From NCBI GenBank assembly GCA_024305405.1, contig JAKNDB010000087.1, positions 3,102,501 through 3,166,500 on the forward strand: a stretch of DNA of 64,000 bases, written 5' to 3'. The stretch's first letter is position 1. Each line of letters opens with the position of its first letter. Positions 1 to 13,654 of the stretch are shown piece after piece. The notes beneath the pieces are model-generated. The model was given only the letters and a program-made list of their open reading frames with translations, was not told the DNA's origin and made no database searches. The DNA comes from Dirofilaria immitis. Taxonomy: Eukaryota; Nematoda; Chromadorea; Rhabditida; Onchocercidae. A program made the position numbers and the translations under genes.

Positions 1-1447
1 AATCAACAGTTATTAATTGAAAAACGATATATGTGTATGAGAGATGAAGTAAAAAAGGTTGAAAATTTTCTTTTTCTTTTTTTTTTAATTTGAATTTTAT
101 AAAAAGAAAAAAAGCGAAAGCAATTTTAATTTCATTTTTCCTTTTGATTTAAACAATGTGAATTGATTTCAAAAAGAAAAAAAACTTGCAAATTTCATGG
201 TTGTGACGCCGGATGGTCTAATATTCAGGTAGAAGAAAGGGAATACCCGTTGAAGGACAACTTTATTATTTTTTTTCTATCAGATATTTTCCTGTTTCTC
301 AGATTTTTTATTTCCTTTCAGTTTTTTTTTTTGATAGTAACAGTGAATCAATTGAGATGAAAATAATTTGAGGTATCGTCTTTCTCTATCCATTTCGTCA
401 TTTTCTTCTCTTAGATGAAAATTTTTGGTAAAACGAAGGGAGAAATAAAAAAATTTGATAAAAAAATCGATTTGATAATGAAATTGTAGAGACTTATTCA
501 ACTAAATTTATTATAGCACAACTGATGATTATCAGATATCGACTAACTATTTCATTGAAATTGCTAATTCTCGAATTTATAACCATTCTATCACTTCCAA
601 TTTTATTAAACAACAATTGAGGTATTTGATGGATAAAATGAATTTTAAATAACTAAATTAGCATAGTTGATCTCATATTTTCGACTTATTGATTAGTTTA
701 TTAAATGATTTCAGCATTGAATTCTTGTAATTTAAATTGATGGAAAAATTAAAGAATTGAAAAATTGTCAAATCTGATTTTTATCGCTTATTTTTGTCGT
801 ATTTGCTTATTCATATTCCTATCGAAATATTTGCGTTTTATTGTCAGATAAAATATATTTTCAGTGAATATTCTCGAATGTAATTACCAACATTTCCTAA
901 CTAAATCGAATAATGTATCTGGCCTAGTAGACATTCGGAACTGATAAATGAATGAGCCAAGGGCATCATCATTTTTTATCCTTTCTGTTTGCTGTGTAAA
1001 TGTCACCTATAATTCGAGTATAAGGAGGATGGATTCTTCGACATTAGATGAATTGAAATTTGTTAAAAGGAAAAGAGTGGAATTCTCTATTCCATTGGGA
1101 ATTTCTCTATTCCTCAAATTTATTCATCATAGTGATATCTGCAGTAATTTAATGATCTGTAAGTGGTAAAAAATAGACGATATATCGATCTTCAAAGAAA
1201 CAAATTTTATCATTCTGATTCTCGTGATCCCCTTGATAAAGGCAAGAATCATGATAAAAATCCTGAGGATTATTTTTGAAGTTTAAACTCGGAAAATTGA
1301 TAATTTGAGATTTATGATTCATTTGCGTACAATTTAGATTTCAAACGGCTACTAAATCAATTTCGCTTCAACAGTTTACAGAAACGATAAAACTTTATTT
1401 TCAATTGGTTTAAAAAATTTTTACAAAATATAAATTTGCCAGTTCAG
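1..1447. other. 5' flank or intron of the latrophilin gene, no exon recognised
   Basis: AT-rich sequence with no exon I can support. The missing first half of the lectin domain and the signal peptide of the downstream receptor should lie here or before the window. A short Cys-containing open stretch near 163-228 that ends in a donor-like site did not resemble the lectin domain. Confidence 0.4.
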
Positions 1448-1557
1448 TTGCGACGATAAGCAGCGATGTTTGTTTGATGTCGAAACGAGTCGTTTTGGTT
1501 TGGATTTATGTCCTGGGGAGCCAAAATACCTGGAAATTGTTTATTCATGCATAGAAG
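1448..1557 (+). other. Alternative lectin exon A of the latrophilin gene
   Basis: After an AG acceptor, one base completes a codon and the exon reads CDDKQRCLFDV, then FG, CPGEPKYLEIVYSC, the standard C-terminal half of a rhamnose-binding lectin domain. It is 110 bases long, enters in phase 2 and leaves in phase 1, which fits the exon at 3236. Confidence 0.75.
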
Positions 1558-4500
1558 GTACCAAAAGAAATTCACAAAATTTCAGTTAAATTTTCATATA
1601 AATCGCACCTTGCACCGTGTTGTTTGTCTGTACCGTATCCGATTGTCTTCAAATTGTTTCTCGTGATCGTGATATTCATCCACTATGTTTGTTTTTCTTC
1701 TCCATTTTTGTTTGCCAAAATGCTTGACTGAACTCAAATTATAAGTTAGAAGTACGGAACTAATTTCCTTTCTTCTGCTTATCAAACAATCATTGCAAAA
1801 CTTGTCATTCAATTCGCACTGAAAATCTGATAGCCTTCATAGATTCTTAAAAAAACGTTAAAAATTCTAGAAATAAACATATCTTATAGCACGAGATTCT
1901 CAGGAAATATTTGCTTAAATATTTTTCTAAGAATCTTATGATTAATAGATTTGGTTTGATAGATGACAGATAATTTTGAAACCTCTTATTTTTAGTAAAG
2001 ATATGAAGGATTTCAATGATATGCTGTTGAATCTCCGCTAGTCGTTACTGATAGTGCAAAACGCCCTGTAGTCAGATGAAAATTAGGAAAAAGTTATTTT
2101 TAAAGATGTAAGGTTTTTAAGAATAAAGTTTTAAAAAGGGTAGAAAAAGAATTCTGTGTCATTTATTTCTTCACTATCCATGGGAAGAAAAGGATATGTT
2201 TTAAATATACACTTCATAAAGAATCAGCCTTATTTTCATCTATTGACCTGAAATTTTAACCAAAAATGACCTGAAATTTTTTAACTCAACTACCAGTCTT
2301 GTTAAATATTTTTTTAACTACTCACCAGTATTATTAAATATATTTTGCACTCTATTCGTTTGAAAATTAAGTAATAACGATGAATTTTGATTAGATTGGA
2401 TTGACTGATACTTATAGCACATTTCGTTTTATTATTATTTACCTATTGTTTTCTTTGTTGTTGTTTATTTCTTTTTATGTTTATTTTTCTTTTTTTTTAT
2501 ACTTCATTTTCATTTTGCTTGCAATGTTGTACAGATGTAATGGTCATACGCAGTGTAGCATTTTGGTAAACGAAGGAGAGCTTGGTGATCCATGCCCGGA
2601 TACAGCGAAATATCTGGATGTGGAATTCAAATGCAGTAAAAGCCATATACCGGTAATAGTAATCATGTATTATATTCGGAAATATAATATATTTCGATTC
2701 CTTTTTTAAATAATAAGATAATATATTCAATAACTCTATTATAATGATAATGAAAAAGGATCAATTTTATCATGAAATTTGATCAATAAATTATTTAAAA
2801 AATGGTAGTGGCAATGGTTCATTTTACACGAAATGATAAACTTTTTCGAATTCATCTCTTTTCGTAAATATGATGAATTTTCTTGAATTTATCCCTTTTC
2901 GAAATTGAGTTTTAATTTAGAGAAAAGGTTACTTCAATTGGATAATTTATTCAGAATAAATTGCATATTATCTTAATGGATGATATTTCTTGAAATATAA
3001 AACGAAAAATAAAAAATTGAAATTTAATTATGAAAACAGATGAATTTGGAAAAAGCATTTGATTTATTGCACATATTTTACTTTTATGTTCGTCCATTTT
3101 CATCTATGTTTTGCACATTTACAATAGTTGGCATAATTTGCATTCAAATAATTTCACATTTCACTGATTTTATTCAAAGTTTTATTTAAAAGATTTTTAA
3201 ATTTCCTGTAATAAATAATAGATGAAACTTTGCAGTAAAAACAACAATAAGTACATCAACGGCAACAATCAATATAGCAGCAATTACTAATGGGACATTT
3301 CTGATAAGTGATATAACGAAATCAGCGATGGGAACCGCATTCAAGTAAGTAATACTCGGTTAATTTGTGAAATCAGGTAGAACTGAATATGAAGCTCAAA
3401 TAATTCGGAATTTGCCTTAAATTAATTAAATTGATTAAAAATTTAAAGGACAATGAACTTGTTAGAAAATGATAGTGAACAATTGTTCTGTGATAAAAGA
3501 ACGGAACGTGACATTGATTGGCCTCGAACTGAATATGGCATGATATCTCGAATGCCATGTCCAATCGGATCAACGGGTTATGCAGAATGGATATGTGGAT
3601 CAGATGGATTGTGGGAATCAGATGGACCAGATTTGTCACGTTGTGTTAGCACGTGGAGTAAAGGGTAGGTAGTAAGATTCATACTAATTGTAAGTTTTGA
3701 TTTGCCTAACTATTCTCAACATTTTTTATAAAATTTATTTCCAAATTTAAGATTACTTATGGATGCTGAAGAAGCAGATGGTTCATTGGATCGATTAGAA
3801 TTTCTACGCGAAATTCAGCAACGAACGCGGCGAGAACCACTAATTGGTGGTGATCTGATTGCTCTTTCTCGTGCTATAAAATTATTGATTCCAACCACAG
3901 TATATAATAATGATGCGGATAAATTTATTGAAGTATTACTCTTCATGCAATTTTTAATTTCATTGAATAAATTTCTGGTTGATAACAATTAACTATACTA
4001 TAATAATATCGATTAGTTTCTGAATATTTTCGTTCTAATTTTTGATCTAATTTCATATTAAAACTGTTGGTTTAATCTTAATTGTAGTTAGTTGTGGAAA
4101 GTGTGAATAATATGGCAAAAGAATCTCAATCATTGGCATGGAACGATTTGAAAGTTGCAAAACGCCGCATGGTAGCTGATCTGTTGATGGATGTTGTAGA
4201 TCAGGTTTCTATGACTATCAGTGGATTAGTTACCCCTGATACACCGCGAATCATCATGAAACCTAATACCGGTACGATATCTTTTTGCACATATTTTATA
4301 CTGAATACTTTGAAATTTTTTTATCAATAAAATTCTAAAAAGATATGGATAATTCTATTTTATGGCGAAATAGATTGTGAATTTAGATTTATATTTATAG
4401 TAATGAGATCAAAGACTTGATTCGTTTAAAAATTTATAGAATTTATTATTTTTTTGCTTGTCTTCTTCAGAAACTTAAAAGTACTCTTCATCTTCGTTTG

Positions 4501-7500
4501 ATATGATTGAAAAAATTTTATGGAAGAGATAGTATTATTTATTATTTTCCTTGTTCATCATAACACCATAGTTATATTTCTATCGAAGACCACAATTGCG
4601 ATTTACGTAATATTATTATTGTTATGACGTAATATTATTTTCGTGATTATGATGATTCTGATTTCGATTCAAATGCAATACGAGCAGAATCTCTGTGAAG
4701 CATAAATTTCAGATGTTGAGCTTGAAATATCAGCTGTTCGGGTATATGATTACGTAGCATTTCCGAGTACGAGCTTGTATCGAACAACCGACGATTCAGT
4801 TAATATTCCGCGGGAGGCATTGACTCTGCGCAATAATGCGATCGGTTTGTGACTTCATTTATTACCATAATTAATAATTTTAATTGTAATACTATAATAT
4901 TCCTTCATTCATATGATTCTACTATGAATTTAAGTTCTGAAACATAAATTTTTTGCTTTATTCAAAGATATTTCCATGTTGCAACAACATATAGTTTAAA
5001 AAAAAGAATTCTGTTTTATGTGGTCTATAATTTGTTGGAAGATGAATAAGTTGCAGATGAAGCAAAAGTTCTTTATGTTGCATATTCATCAATAGGCAAA
5101 CATCTGGAACCTGAAGTACATCAAGGCTCAGATGGTACCATGGTGTCACGAAAAGTTGCATCAAAAATAGTTTCTATATCAGCAATAAATAGCGATAACA
5201 AAATTCAAATTATTGATCATCTTCGTCAACCAGTTATTATTACATTTTCAACAGAGGTATTTCAATCTTTATTAGATCATAATTTCTAATCAGATAATTT
5301 CACTTAAGTAATTAATTGACAACTAAATAGAATAGTGGGAAAATAGCTGCAATCAAATAATTAATTTCTAATAATGAGAAGATCATCTAACGTTTATGGT
5401 TTAATTTAAATTAAACTAAAGTTTTCAGTCATAATTGAAAATTTATTTAAGAATTCTTAAAATTGCGATCAATTAATAATTAAACATTAATTAATGGAAA
5501 ATCAATGTATTTTCAGCAACTTCTATGTTTTCATTTTAATTTAAGATCAATAAGTGATATTAATAATGTTTTAATATCAAAATAAGTAAAGAAAATTGAT
5601 AATTAATTGTAATTAAGTAATTGTAGGAGATGTTTCTTTCATTTAAATTAATTCAAATATCTATTTTAGGATCGAATAAATCTTTCTACTCCGCAATGCG
5701 TTTGGTGGAATCGAACACGTTTGCAATGGTCATCCTATGGTTGCATAGTTAATTTGCATAATAAAACACATACTGTTTGTCACTGTAATCATTTGACATA
5801 TTTTGCTGTCCTCATGGATATACATTACCGAGAGGTAAGTGAAACTATTATCAATATATGCAAACAGAATATATTTATAGAAAATGTTTCGTATAAATCC
5901 TGGAAGATCACGTAAATATTGCGTCTAGTCGGTAGAGAACATGTTGATACGAAATTACCGGTCGGATCAATATGTCTGACTTTATATTTTCCGCATATGA
6001 TAATTTATCTCAGAATGCTTGCTTAAATTATCTATTTTGATTTTTTTTTAATTATAGATTCCATGTTGCTGATAGAGAGAAAAGTTAGGCTAAGAAATAT
6101 TTCCTACCTGAAAAATGACCTATTATTAGTTTCAGTGAAAAATCCTGAAAACTATGCTCTTCCGGAGTATGATTTAAAAATTGTATCGATTAACTGTAGA
6201 TTGCATTGTAGTAGTCTTCTAAAAATTCAGTCTTCTGATTTGGTCCAGTTGTATTAAAATTTAAAATTTTCAAAATTTAATTTATAATTTCAGCTTTCCA
6301 CTGGACATAACATAGCTTTGACATTTATAACTTATGCTGGCTGTACATTATCAATAATATGCCTTCTGTTATCACTGTTCGCATTTCAATGCTTTGGCAG
6401 CAGTGGTGGTGATCGAATTTTTATTCATAAAAATCTTTGCTTCTCATTGCTGGTAGCTGAAGCAGTCTTTCTGGGCGGTATTTGGCAAACACAAAATTCA
6501 GTAAGAGCTTCATCTTATTCCATTCATACTAAATAATTCATTTTCCTATTAAGTTATAAAGTTATCATCAATTATTTTGATATAATTCCATAATCTTATA
6601 GAAGAACCAAAGAATGACGAATGTAATATATCTATCATGCAAATTAAATGAACATTAATTTATTTAAAGCAAACGATGAAAAAAAGTTTATAAAAAGCTT
6701 TTATCAATTATTGGTGGTAATAGTAATTATTTGACATTCTCGACATTCATGCTTTGTTATTTCAACGAAGACTTGAGATTGCTTAAACTACCGATAATTT
6801 TTCTGTTGTTATTAAATTTGATTTATCTTTCAGTTTTGCTGTAGTATTGTAGCCGGTGTATTGCATTATTTTTTCCTTGCTGCATTTTCTTGGATGTTAT
6901 TAGAAGGTTTCGAACTTTACTATATGTTGGTTGAGGTATTTCAATCGAAAGATTCCAAAAGATCATATATACTTTTATTTGGTTATGGTACGCCATTCGC
7001 ATATTCATAAATTAGGATTTTTCATTTTCCTAAAAAAGAAAAAAAACAAACACTTTCTAATTAATTCATTATCATTGTCACTTTGGGATTTTCTGAACTA
7101 ATGATTTCTGTATTTAAAATTCATTATTAATGTTTATCATATTCTTATTATTCTTTTATATTAATGATCATTATGAATTAAATCCCTCAATTCTTGAATT
7201 CATGAATATATTTCAAGATTTGATTATTTCAGGATTCCCATTATTGATTATTGTTCTGTCTATATGGTACGATCGATTTAGCTATGGTACAGAGCGATAC
7301 TGTTGGTTACGATCCGACAATTACTTCATTTTGGCATTCATTGGACCGGTTGCAATCATCTTGCTGTGTAATACAGTCTTCCTCGTGATGACACTATTTA
7401 TCGTATGCAGTCATTCCAGTATCGGTTACACACCGTGTAAACAAGATCGCGATACATTAAAAAATGTCCGGTATGAGATTTTTGAGGAATAAATAAACCA

Positions 7501-9676
7501 TTATTTGCTTTTTACATAACATATCAAACATATCTATCTCTTCGACCGCCATTTTTTTAGTAATCAATTTATGAACTTCTATTAGGAAATGAAAGTTATT
7601 TATCAATTTCGCAGAAAAGAATCGAATTAATTTTGTTTTTATTAAAGATTCATCCTAAAATCATTTTATTATACCTCATTTAGCAAATAATTTTGGCTGT
7701 CTATTGTAGAGTGATCTGAAGATATTTCGATTCGTTTAATTATGATAGATTTTAGGAATTGGTTGAAAGGATCGATAGCACTGATTACATTATTAGGTCT
7801 CACCTGGACATTCGGCTTTTTATGGATCGATGAGCAATCAATTATTATGGCTTATGCATTTACTATTATGAATTCACTTCAAGGATTGTTCATCTTTTTA
7901 TTTCATGTCGCTTTCAATGATCGAGTCCGTCATTTTCCTTTTTTTTTTTTGATTTGCTTATTACAGTAAATTATTATCTTTGAATTATCATTAGATTTGC
8001 TACTGCTGCCTGCAATATCATTATAATAATCTATTAATTTAATTTTAATGTTCTCTAATTTTTAAACCAAGAACTTGTCTAGTAAACTTATCCAACCGAT
8101 AGATTCCATGGTTCATTAAATAAAGAATAATATGCTTATAAGTATTTCTTCCAGTTACACAAAGATTACCGGAAATGGGTGAAACATTCGTCGTGGGCAT
8201 TGAATTGCATGCGTGATAATTCAAGTCATACGTCACGTACGATGCCATATCTACCTGCAAGTAACACTAGCAAAACAGGTCAAGCAGTCAGTTCTAGTTC
8301 ATCAACAGCTTCTGAACTATTGGTAAATGTAAAATTGCTTATTTGATTTTATTCATGTATTCATGTGACATACTATTCATATCACATGAATCCGTTCACG
8401 TTTTGCTATCACGATAATGGCAGCATCTTCATGAAGGAAATAACGTAAACATTGATGAGATGCAACTGCTACTAATTAATCCATATTATCTTTTCTTTTT
8501 GTCGTCTCTTTTTCGTTTCCAGAGTTTAAAACATTTAAAGATCATTCAAGTGATTTTCTCGAGCCATGCGTAAATATGCTCGTCATTCTCGTAAAAAAAA
8601 AAAATAGGGAAAATATGGTATATACATCAATACATAATATTTGTCTAACTAAATTTCTTATTATTATAATTGAATTCATTTTTTCTTTATTTCTTTTTTT
8701 ATAATCAAATATTTATAAATATAGTACTATCATTTTTTTCTTATTTTATATTATAGCACAAATTAATCATTTATATTATTATAAGAATTTGAAAAGAAAT
8801 TTAAAATTTTTTTCTTTTTGTCTTATATCTTTTTTAAAATATATTTCCTTTTGTTGAATAATTTATCAGTGATGCATATAGCTCTATATATTATCTATCT
8901 CTTTGTTTCATATCACACTGCATGGCCATCTTATCAGTTTTTGTCGCTACAGTAACACATTATTATCACTGTATTCGATTATTTGTTTTATTATTCAATT
9001 GAAGAGATTTACCAAATATCTTGGTGGCAAAAGCGATGAGTATTCACCATTCTTGATTAGTCAACGGAGTGATTTAACTGATAAACAAATCTATATAAGA
9101 CGAGGTTCGTCACGTTTTATCAGTCATCTTGATCGCCATCATCGCTTGTCCTTTTGTGTTTCTTTCGTTGACATTCAAATAATTTCCACATGCAAATTTT
9201 AAAAATACTTCAATATGAAATTGGAATTCCAATTTAAAATTATTTTTATCCATCGCAACATTTCTGATAATTCATATGATAAGGATTAATTTATTATTTC
9301 GTCATTCCAAATATTCATCGCATCTATAGATTATTTGTAATCCTTATTATCATAACAACATACCCACATATTTCTATAAATGAATTAATTTTACCACACA
9401 ACATAATCTTTATTATCAGAACGAGGTACGACTAATACGACTAATAGCGACACTCCTTTATTGATCGCATATTTATATTATAAAATTAAAATGAATAAAT
9501 GATGCGATGTAATTGCGCGACAATTATATTTCTATCATTTCTAACAATGACGTTTTGTCAAGACTAACCACACTTTTAATATATATATTTTTAATATTAC
9601 TCTCATCCTTTTCTTGATCTTTCAATTCTTTCTTTTTTGTATAATTGCCCATATATTCATATATTCATATATATAT

Positions 9677-9726
<50 letters not shown>

Positions 9727-11695
9727 ATTCATAATCTGAGATCACAATTCAATAGAAAAGGAAATTTATGAAGTAAATTCGAAGATTATATTTAGTTTCT
9801 TATTAAAATTTCAAACTTTAGAAATATTCAAAAGAATATCCACCGGCACGTGAATTAATATTCTTCAATTGCGCTACGGACATTATGCTATGAATATGTA
9901 AATTTTTTTAGTTATGCTTTCTTGGGATTAGTGCTTAATTAATTAACTTTTTATCTGGGCTTCATGCAAATACTATGATTTTAAAATTTTTACATATATC
10001 CCATTTACTAGAGATAGATTCGTATTGTGATTGATTGATTACTTGATGATCCATCATTCATCAAGAATATCATCCAACTTGTCAAGATGAGAATCATCGG
10101 ATAACACAGCATATTTTTCATCCATGAATGATTTTAATTTGTAAGATGAAAGAATTAAAACCCATAATCCATCAACTTTTTAAAATCATTGCTTCTGTTT
10201 TTTTTTATCTATTTTAGATAGATAAAAATTTGGTTTGAATAGCATAAATATCAATTGTTTATTTTAATTAATTAAATTGTTTCACTAAGAAGTTCTGCAT
10301 GGCTAGCAATTTTCTTTTCTTTATTTTGCATATTATTCATTTTTTCTGTAATAAAAATATTGCTTTATCTGAAAGTTGACAAGGAATTATATTTTATTTA
10401 ATTTTAAATTTATTGAAAAGATGGCTTGAGAAGGCGGAAAGCAAGAAGATATAATTATCTTTTAAATTGCATGTTTATACTATTTTCTTTTTATCATGGG
10501 TCTTTTTAATTTCAATATTGATAATCTACTCATATTTTCAGTATCCTTCGATGAGCGAAAAATATCCAGCATTACCAACTCCACGTATGGTCGCAGCGAT
10601 TGATCCACGTTATAATAATTCAGTACAAATGCTATTGGCACGACAACGACGTAATCCAAATGGTAAATTTTATTATTTATACTTTTGTTAATTATCAACT
10701 TAATACTCTGTTTCAAAAAATCATTTTTGCATTCTTTAATATTAATAATGTTTAGTAAACTGAATCTGTTAAACAAGAAATAATCAATCAATATTGCTAC
10801 GTGATGCATTGATCGAAGTCATTCATTAATTGTTTACCTGTGATCTGAAACAGCAGCATGATACACAATGCTTTGATCTGTCATATTTAATAATCTCAGT
10901 GTTCCACTTTTTAAATTTCATTATTTTTAAATAACAAAGAAATATCATGCGTCTTGCCACGCGATTATTGATGTATCAATAGGTAATTTTACACGTATTT
11001 TTTTGACGCTGTACGTGGTCTTCAGTGCATGTGCAAATATATGATATTAAAACAAATTTTATTTACATTTTCAATCATTCAATTATTTGCTTACTATAAT
11101 GACGTATAATGTCAAATTTTGGATTAAGCTTTTAAAAATACACACTATTTAGATATAAATTATTGATTAATTTTTGGAGTATTTAAGTATCATATGCCAG
11201 GTACACTAACACTACCATATTCTATATCAACAGTATTGATGATTTTTTTACAGCGTTATATGATTATGCAACAATTAGCTACGATGATCTATGCACCTCG
11301 TCATCCAATTACTATCATCAATCGCCGCAAAATCAATATTATTTCAATTATTTGACACCTGTAACATTTGTACCCAGTCCTAGTTTATCCTCTAATATTA
11401 GGCCTGAATTAGGAATACTTCGTTTTAGGCCACCACCCAGTTTTCCCCACCACCACCACCACAGATATCGTCTCCTCCACTACTACAACCTGCATCAACT
11501 TCACTTCCTGTCACTCTTCACTCATCCATACCAATCTCATCTGCTTCCATTGCTCGGGTATCGGATGATTCGGCGTATAGCGATAGTTCCTCATCAACCT
11601 TACAATGTCATGGAGAAGTGGTGACAAATAGGTCGGGAATGTTGCTACGCATGGATTTGTCCAAAAATCCGCCAGTTTTTATGCAAGGCTTATAA
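1448..11695 (+). CDS. lat-1: Latrophilin-like adhesion G-protein-coupled receptor, 5' end missing
   Basis: Plasma-membrane adhesion GPCR; in nematodes latrophilin acts in embryonic tissue polarity and neurons and is linked to emodepside action. Exons: 1448-1557 or 2535-2635 (alternatives), 3236-3344, 3449-3664, 3752-3932, 4088-4271, 4713-4844, 5057-5256, 5670-5834, 6294-6500, 6834-6987, 7233-7470, 7756-7924, 8155-8322, 10542-10662, 11254-11360, 11429-11695; all phases agree, giving about 908 residues. Domains in order: C-terminal half of a rhamnose-binding lectin domain, Thr-rich linker, hormone-receptor motif (CDKRTERDIDWPRTEYG), GAIN domain, GPS motif with CHCNHLTYFAV (cleavage expected at HL^T), seven membrane segments, Ser/Pro-rich tail ending FMQGL. 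The donor at 7925 (gtccgt) is weak but is the only one that keeps the frame. A 68-bp intron (11361-11428) is needed to reach the Ser-rich terminus. The lat-1 versus lat-2 assignment is inferred. Confidence 0.9.
2535..2635 (+). other. Alternative lectin exon B of the latrophilin gene
   Basis: Reads CNGHTQCSILV, then GDPCPDTAKYLDVEFKC, the same half-domain as exon A but divergent. It is 101 bases, with the same entry phase (2) and exit phase (1), using the donor gtaaaa. Joining A to B would break the frame, so the two look mutually exclusive. Confidence 0.75.
9002..9202 (+). other. Possible alternative terminal exon of the latrophilin gene
   Basis: Open stretch after an AAG acceptor, in phase with the exon ending at 8322. 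It reads FTKYLGGKSDEYSPFLISQ and continues to TAA at 9200-9202. Its only good internal donor (after 9112) would not match the phase of the exon at 10542, so it could be an alternative C-terminus rather than a cassette exon. Exon 8322 joins 10542 directly without it. Confidence 0.3.
9667..9724. repeat. AT dinucleotide microsatellite
   Basis: Almost pure AT tract of about 58 bases, interrupted once by CG, inside the long intron before the latrophilin tail exons. Confidence 0.95.
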
Positions 11696-12498
11696 TTTAT
11701 GGAGTTGCTCGTAGATGCTTAATAATAATGACAAATTAAGCCAATAACCATATATTTAATTGAGAGTAACAAAGATGCAATCTCAATGAATAGATTATAT
11801 CAATCGATTTTTTGATCCAATCCAATCACTATGATTATTAACAAAACTTTCATTTAATGTAAAAAGAAAAGCAAAAATTTCAAGTTAATTATCATTATAT
11901 ATGAAATGTTGAATAGCATCTGAAGAGCAATGTGATATGATAAGCAACTCTAGCAGTTATTTGCCTTAAATAAATGATATTTTTTGGTCTACAATATCGG
12001 GTTCGAATATCTCATTGTTTAAATTTAATCGAATATATTCGAAATTTTTTTACGATAGGATTATTTCTAAAGGTGCATAATATTGTTCCGATCATTTTAG
12101 TTTTAGGATGTAATAATTGCCTTTGTCTTTTCGTTATCATATACAATTTTTTTTTCTTTGTTGGTTGTCTTTTGAAATCATTGAAATAATAACGATACGA
12201 AATAATTCGGGCTAAATTGAATTTTAAGGAAAGAATAAATAAATTTTCTTTAAAAAGTTCTTTCTTATTTGCAAGAATCTTTATCATAATAACATTAATA
12301 TAATCAATCCGGTTGTAAATGGTAGGAGACTGTAATAGTGCTAAAATATGCGACTAAACATGATACTATTGGGATGATATATGCATTCGTAAATGCAAAA
12401 TGATAACTTTGATATTATTCTAAGCTTCAAAATTACTTTTAAAGTGTTATGATAAAAGGACTTCTATCTCAAAGTCAATAGAACATAAATCGGATATA

Positions 12499-12570
12499 CT
12501 GAAATGGATTATTCCTAATCCATTTCAGCAAAATGGATCTATAAGTAAGAATAATCCTACTTATAAATCC
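12499..12570. repeat. Two adjacent inverted repeats (hairpins)
   Basis: First hairpin: perfect 13-bp arms CTGAAATGGATTA and TAATCCATTTCAG around a 4-base loop (12499-12528). Second: 13-bp arms GGATCTATAAGTA and TACTTATAAATCC with one mismatch around a 10-base loop (12535-12570). Confidence 0.8.
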
Positions 12571-12771
12571 GTTTTTGGAAGAGAAATGAAATCTTATAAT
12601 ATAGAATCAGAAATATATTCCATTTTTGATAATATCTTTCTACTCTCCTGCCTTCTTTCTATATTGTTACTAATTGAATTTGTTGATTTCGAATTCATTA
12701 TTATATTTGTTGTATTCAATTAAAAATATTGATTCTTGTACAGTTCATTTCCCATCATACATGTATATATT

Positions 12772-12787
12772 TGTGTGTGTATGTGTG

Positions 12788-12833
<46 letters not shown>
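12772..12833. repeat. TG dinucleotide microsatellite
   Basis: About 30 TG units with two single-base interruptions. Confidence 0.97.
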
Positions 12834-12834
<1 letters not shown>

Positions 12835-13560
12835 AATAATGTCAAAAGCTTAGAAGTTTATGACCTTTGAAATTATCAATAATCTTTACATAGTTTACGC
12901 AGGGATTGGCGTTTTTGCAGTAAAATTTGTTGTCATATGTGTTGATTGATAATGCCATAGATTGACGTAGATTGAAGTCAATCCAACTAATCGTCAAATT
13001 ACATGGATCGTTTTTCACTGTTATCTCGTACGCCAGCGTCAATTCAATCAATTTTTGCTTTATACGTGGATTATACCATGATATATAAAAATTACAATGG
13101 TTATACTGAATCGGTAAAAACTTTTGAAATGTAGAGATTTTTACCAGTAAATCTTACGTTGAAACCATTCCTCCATTGATAAGCAACTGTTCCCTTATAT
13201 TTTTAAATATTTGAATTTCTCATTTGAATTCGTTTTAAATTCTCAAGAATCAGAATTCGCCTATTACTGGCTTCATTTTATGAAATAATAGTATAAATTT
13301 CAATCATTGATAGCATTTAATAGAAATCGTATTGTCAATTGGAAGTTTGTATATCTATCCGTTCGATGCGATGAATCGAGACAATTTTGTTATCGTGTGA
13401 TTCGATGGATTTTCAACGAAGTCTCTTTCCTTGCTTAAAAATTTGAAAATTTTTGACTGATCAATTGATTTAATGGATGATAAAGTATTTGATCACCCTT
13501 TTAATCATAGCAATGGATGACAAATTATCGGCGAAGAAATGGTCGATATAACTTTGCAGT

Positions 13561-13654
13561 TAACGTTAATGTGATCTGTACATCGCTTTAATGATTTAAT
13601 GATTAAGTAACGTTAATGTGATCTGTACATCGCTTCAATGATTTAATGATTAAG
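13561..13654. repeat. Tandem duplication, period 47 bp
   Basis: Two nearly identical copies starting TAACGTTAATGTGATCTG at 13561 and 13608; one mismatch seen (CGCTTTAATG versus CGCTTCAATG). Confidence 0.95.

Noticed and set aside
1576..1734. Open frame after a good acceptor between the two lectin exons
   Set aside because: Hydrophobic, low in complexity and without lectin features; best read as intron.
1448..2635. Two complete tandem lectin domains
   Set aside because: No N-terminal lectin half was found between the two exons, and joining them breaks the frame.
6063..6257. 64-codon plus-strand ORF inside the latrophilin gene
   Set aside because: Lies in the intron between the GPS exon and the first membrane exon, and the flanking exons join directly in phase.
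8421..8560. Open frame reading LHEGNNVNIDEMQ after an acceptor in the latrophilin tail region
   Set aside because: No donor with a fitting phase; exons 8322 and 10542 join without it.
11352..11624. His-rich reading frame through the latrophilin tail
   Set aside because: The alternative with a 68-bp intron gives a Ser-rich, typical tail (SDDSAYSDSSSS) ending naturally at 11695.
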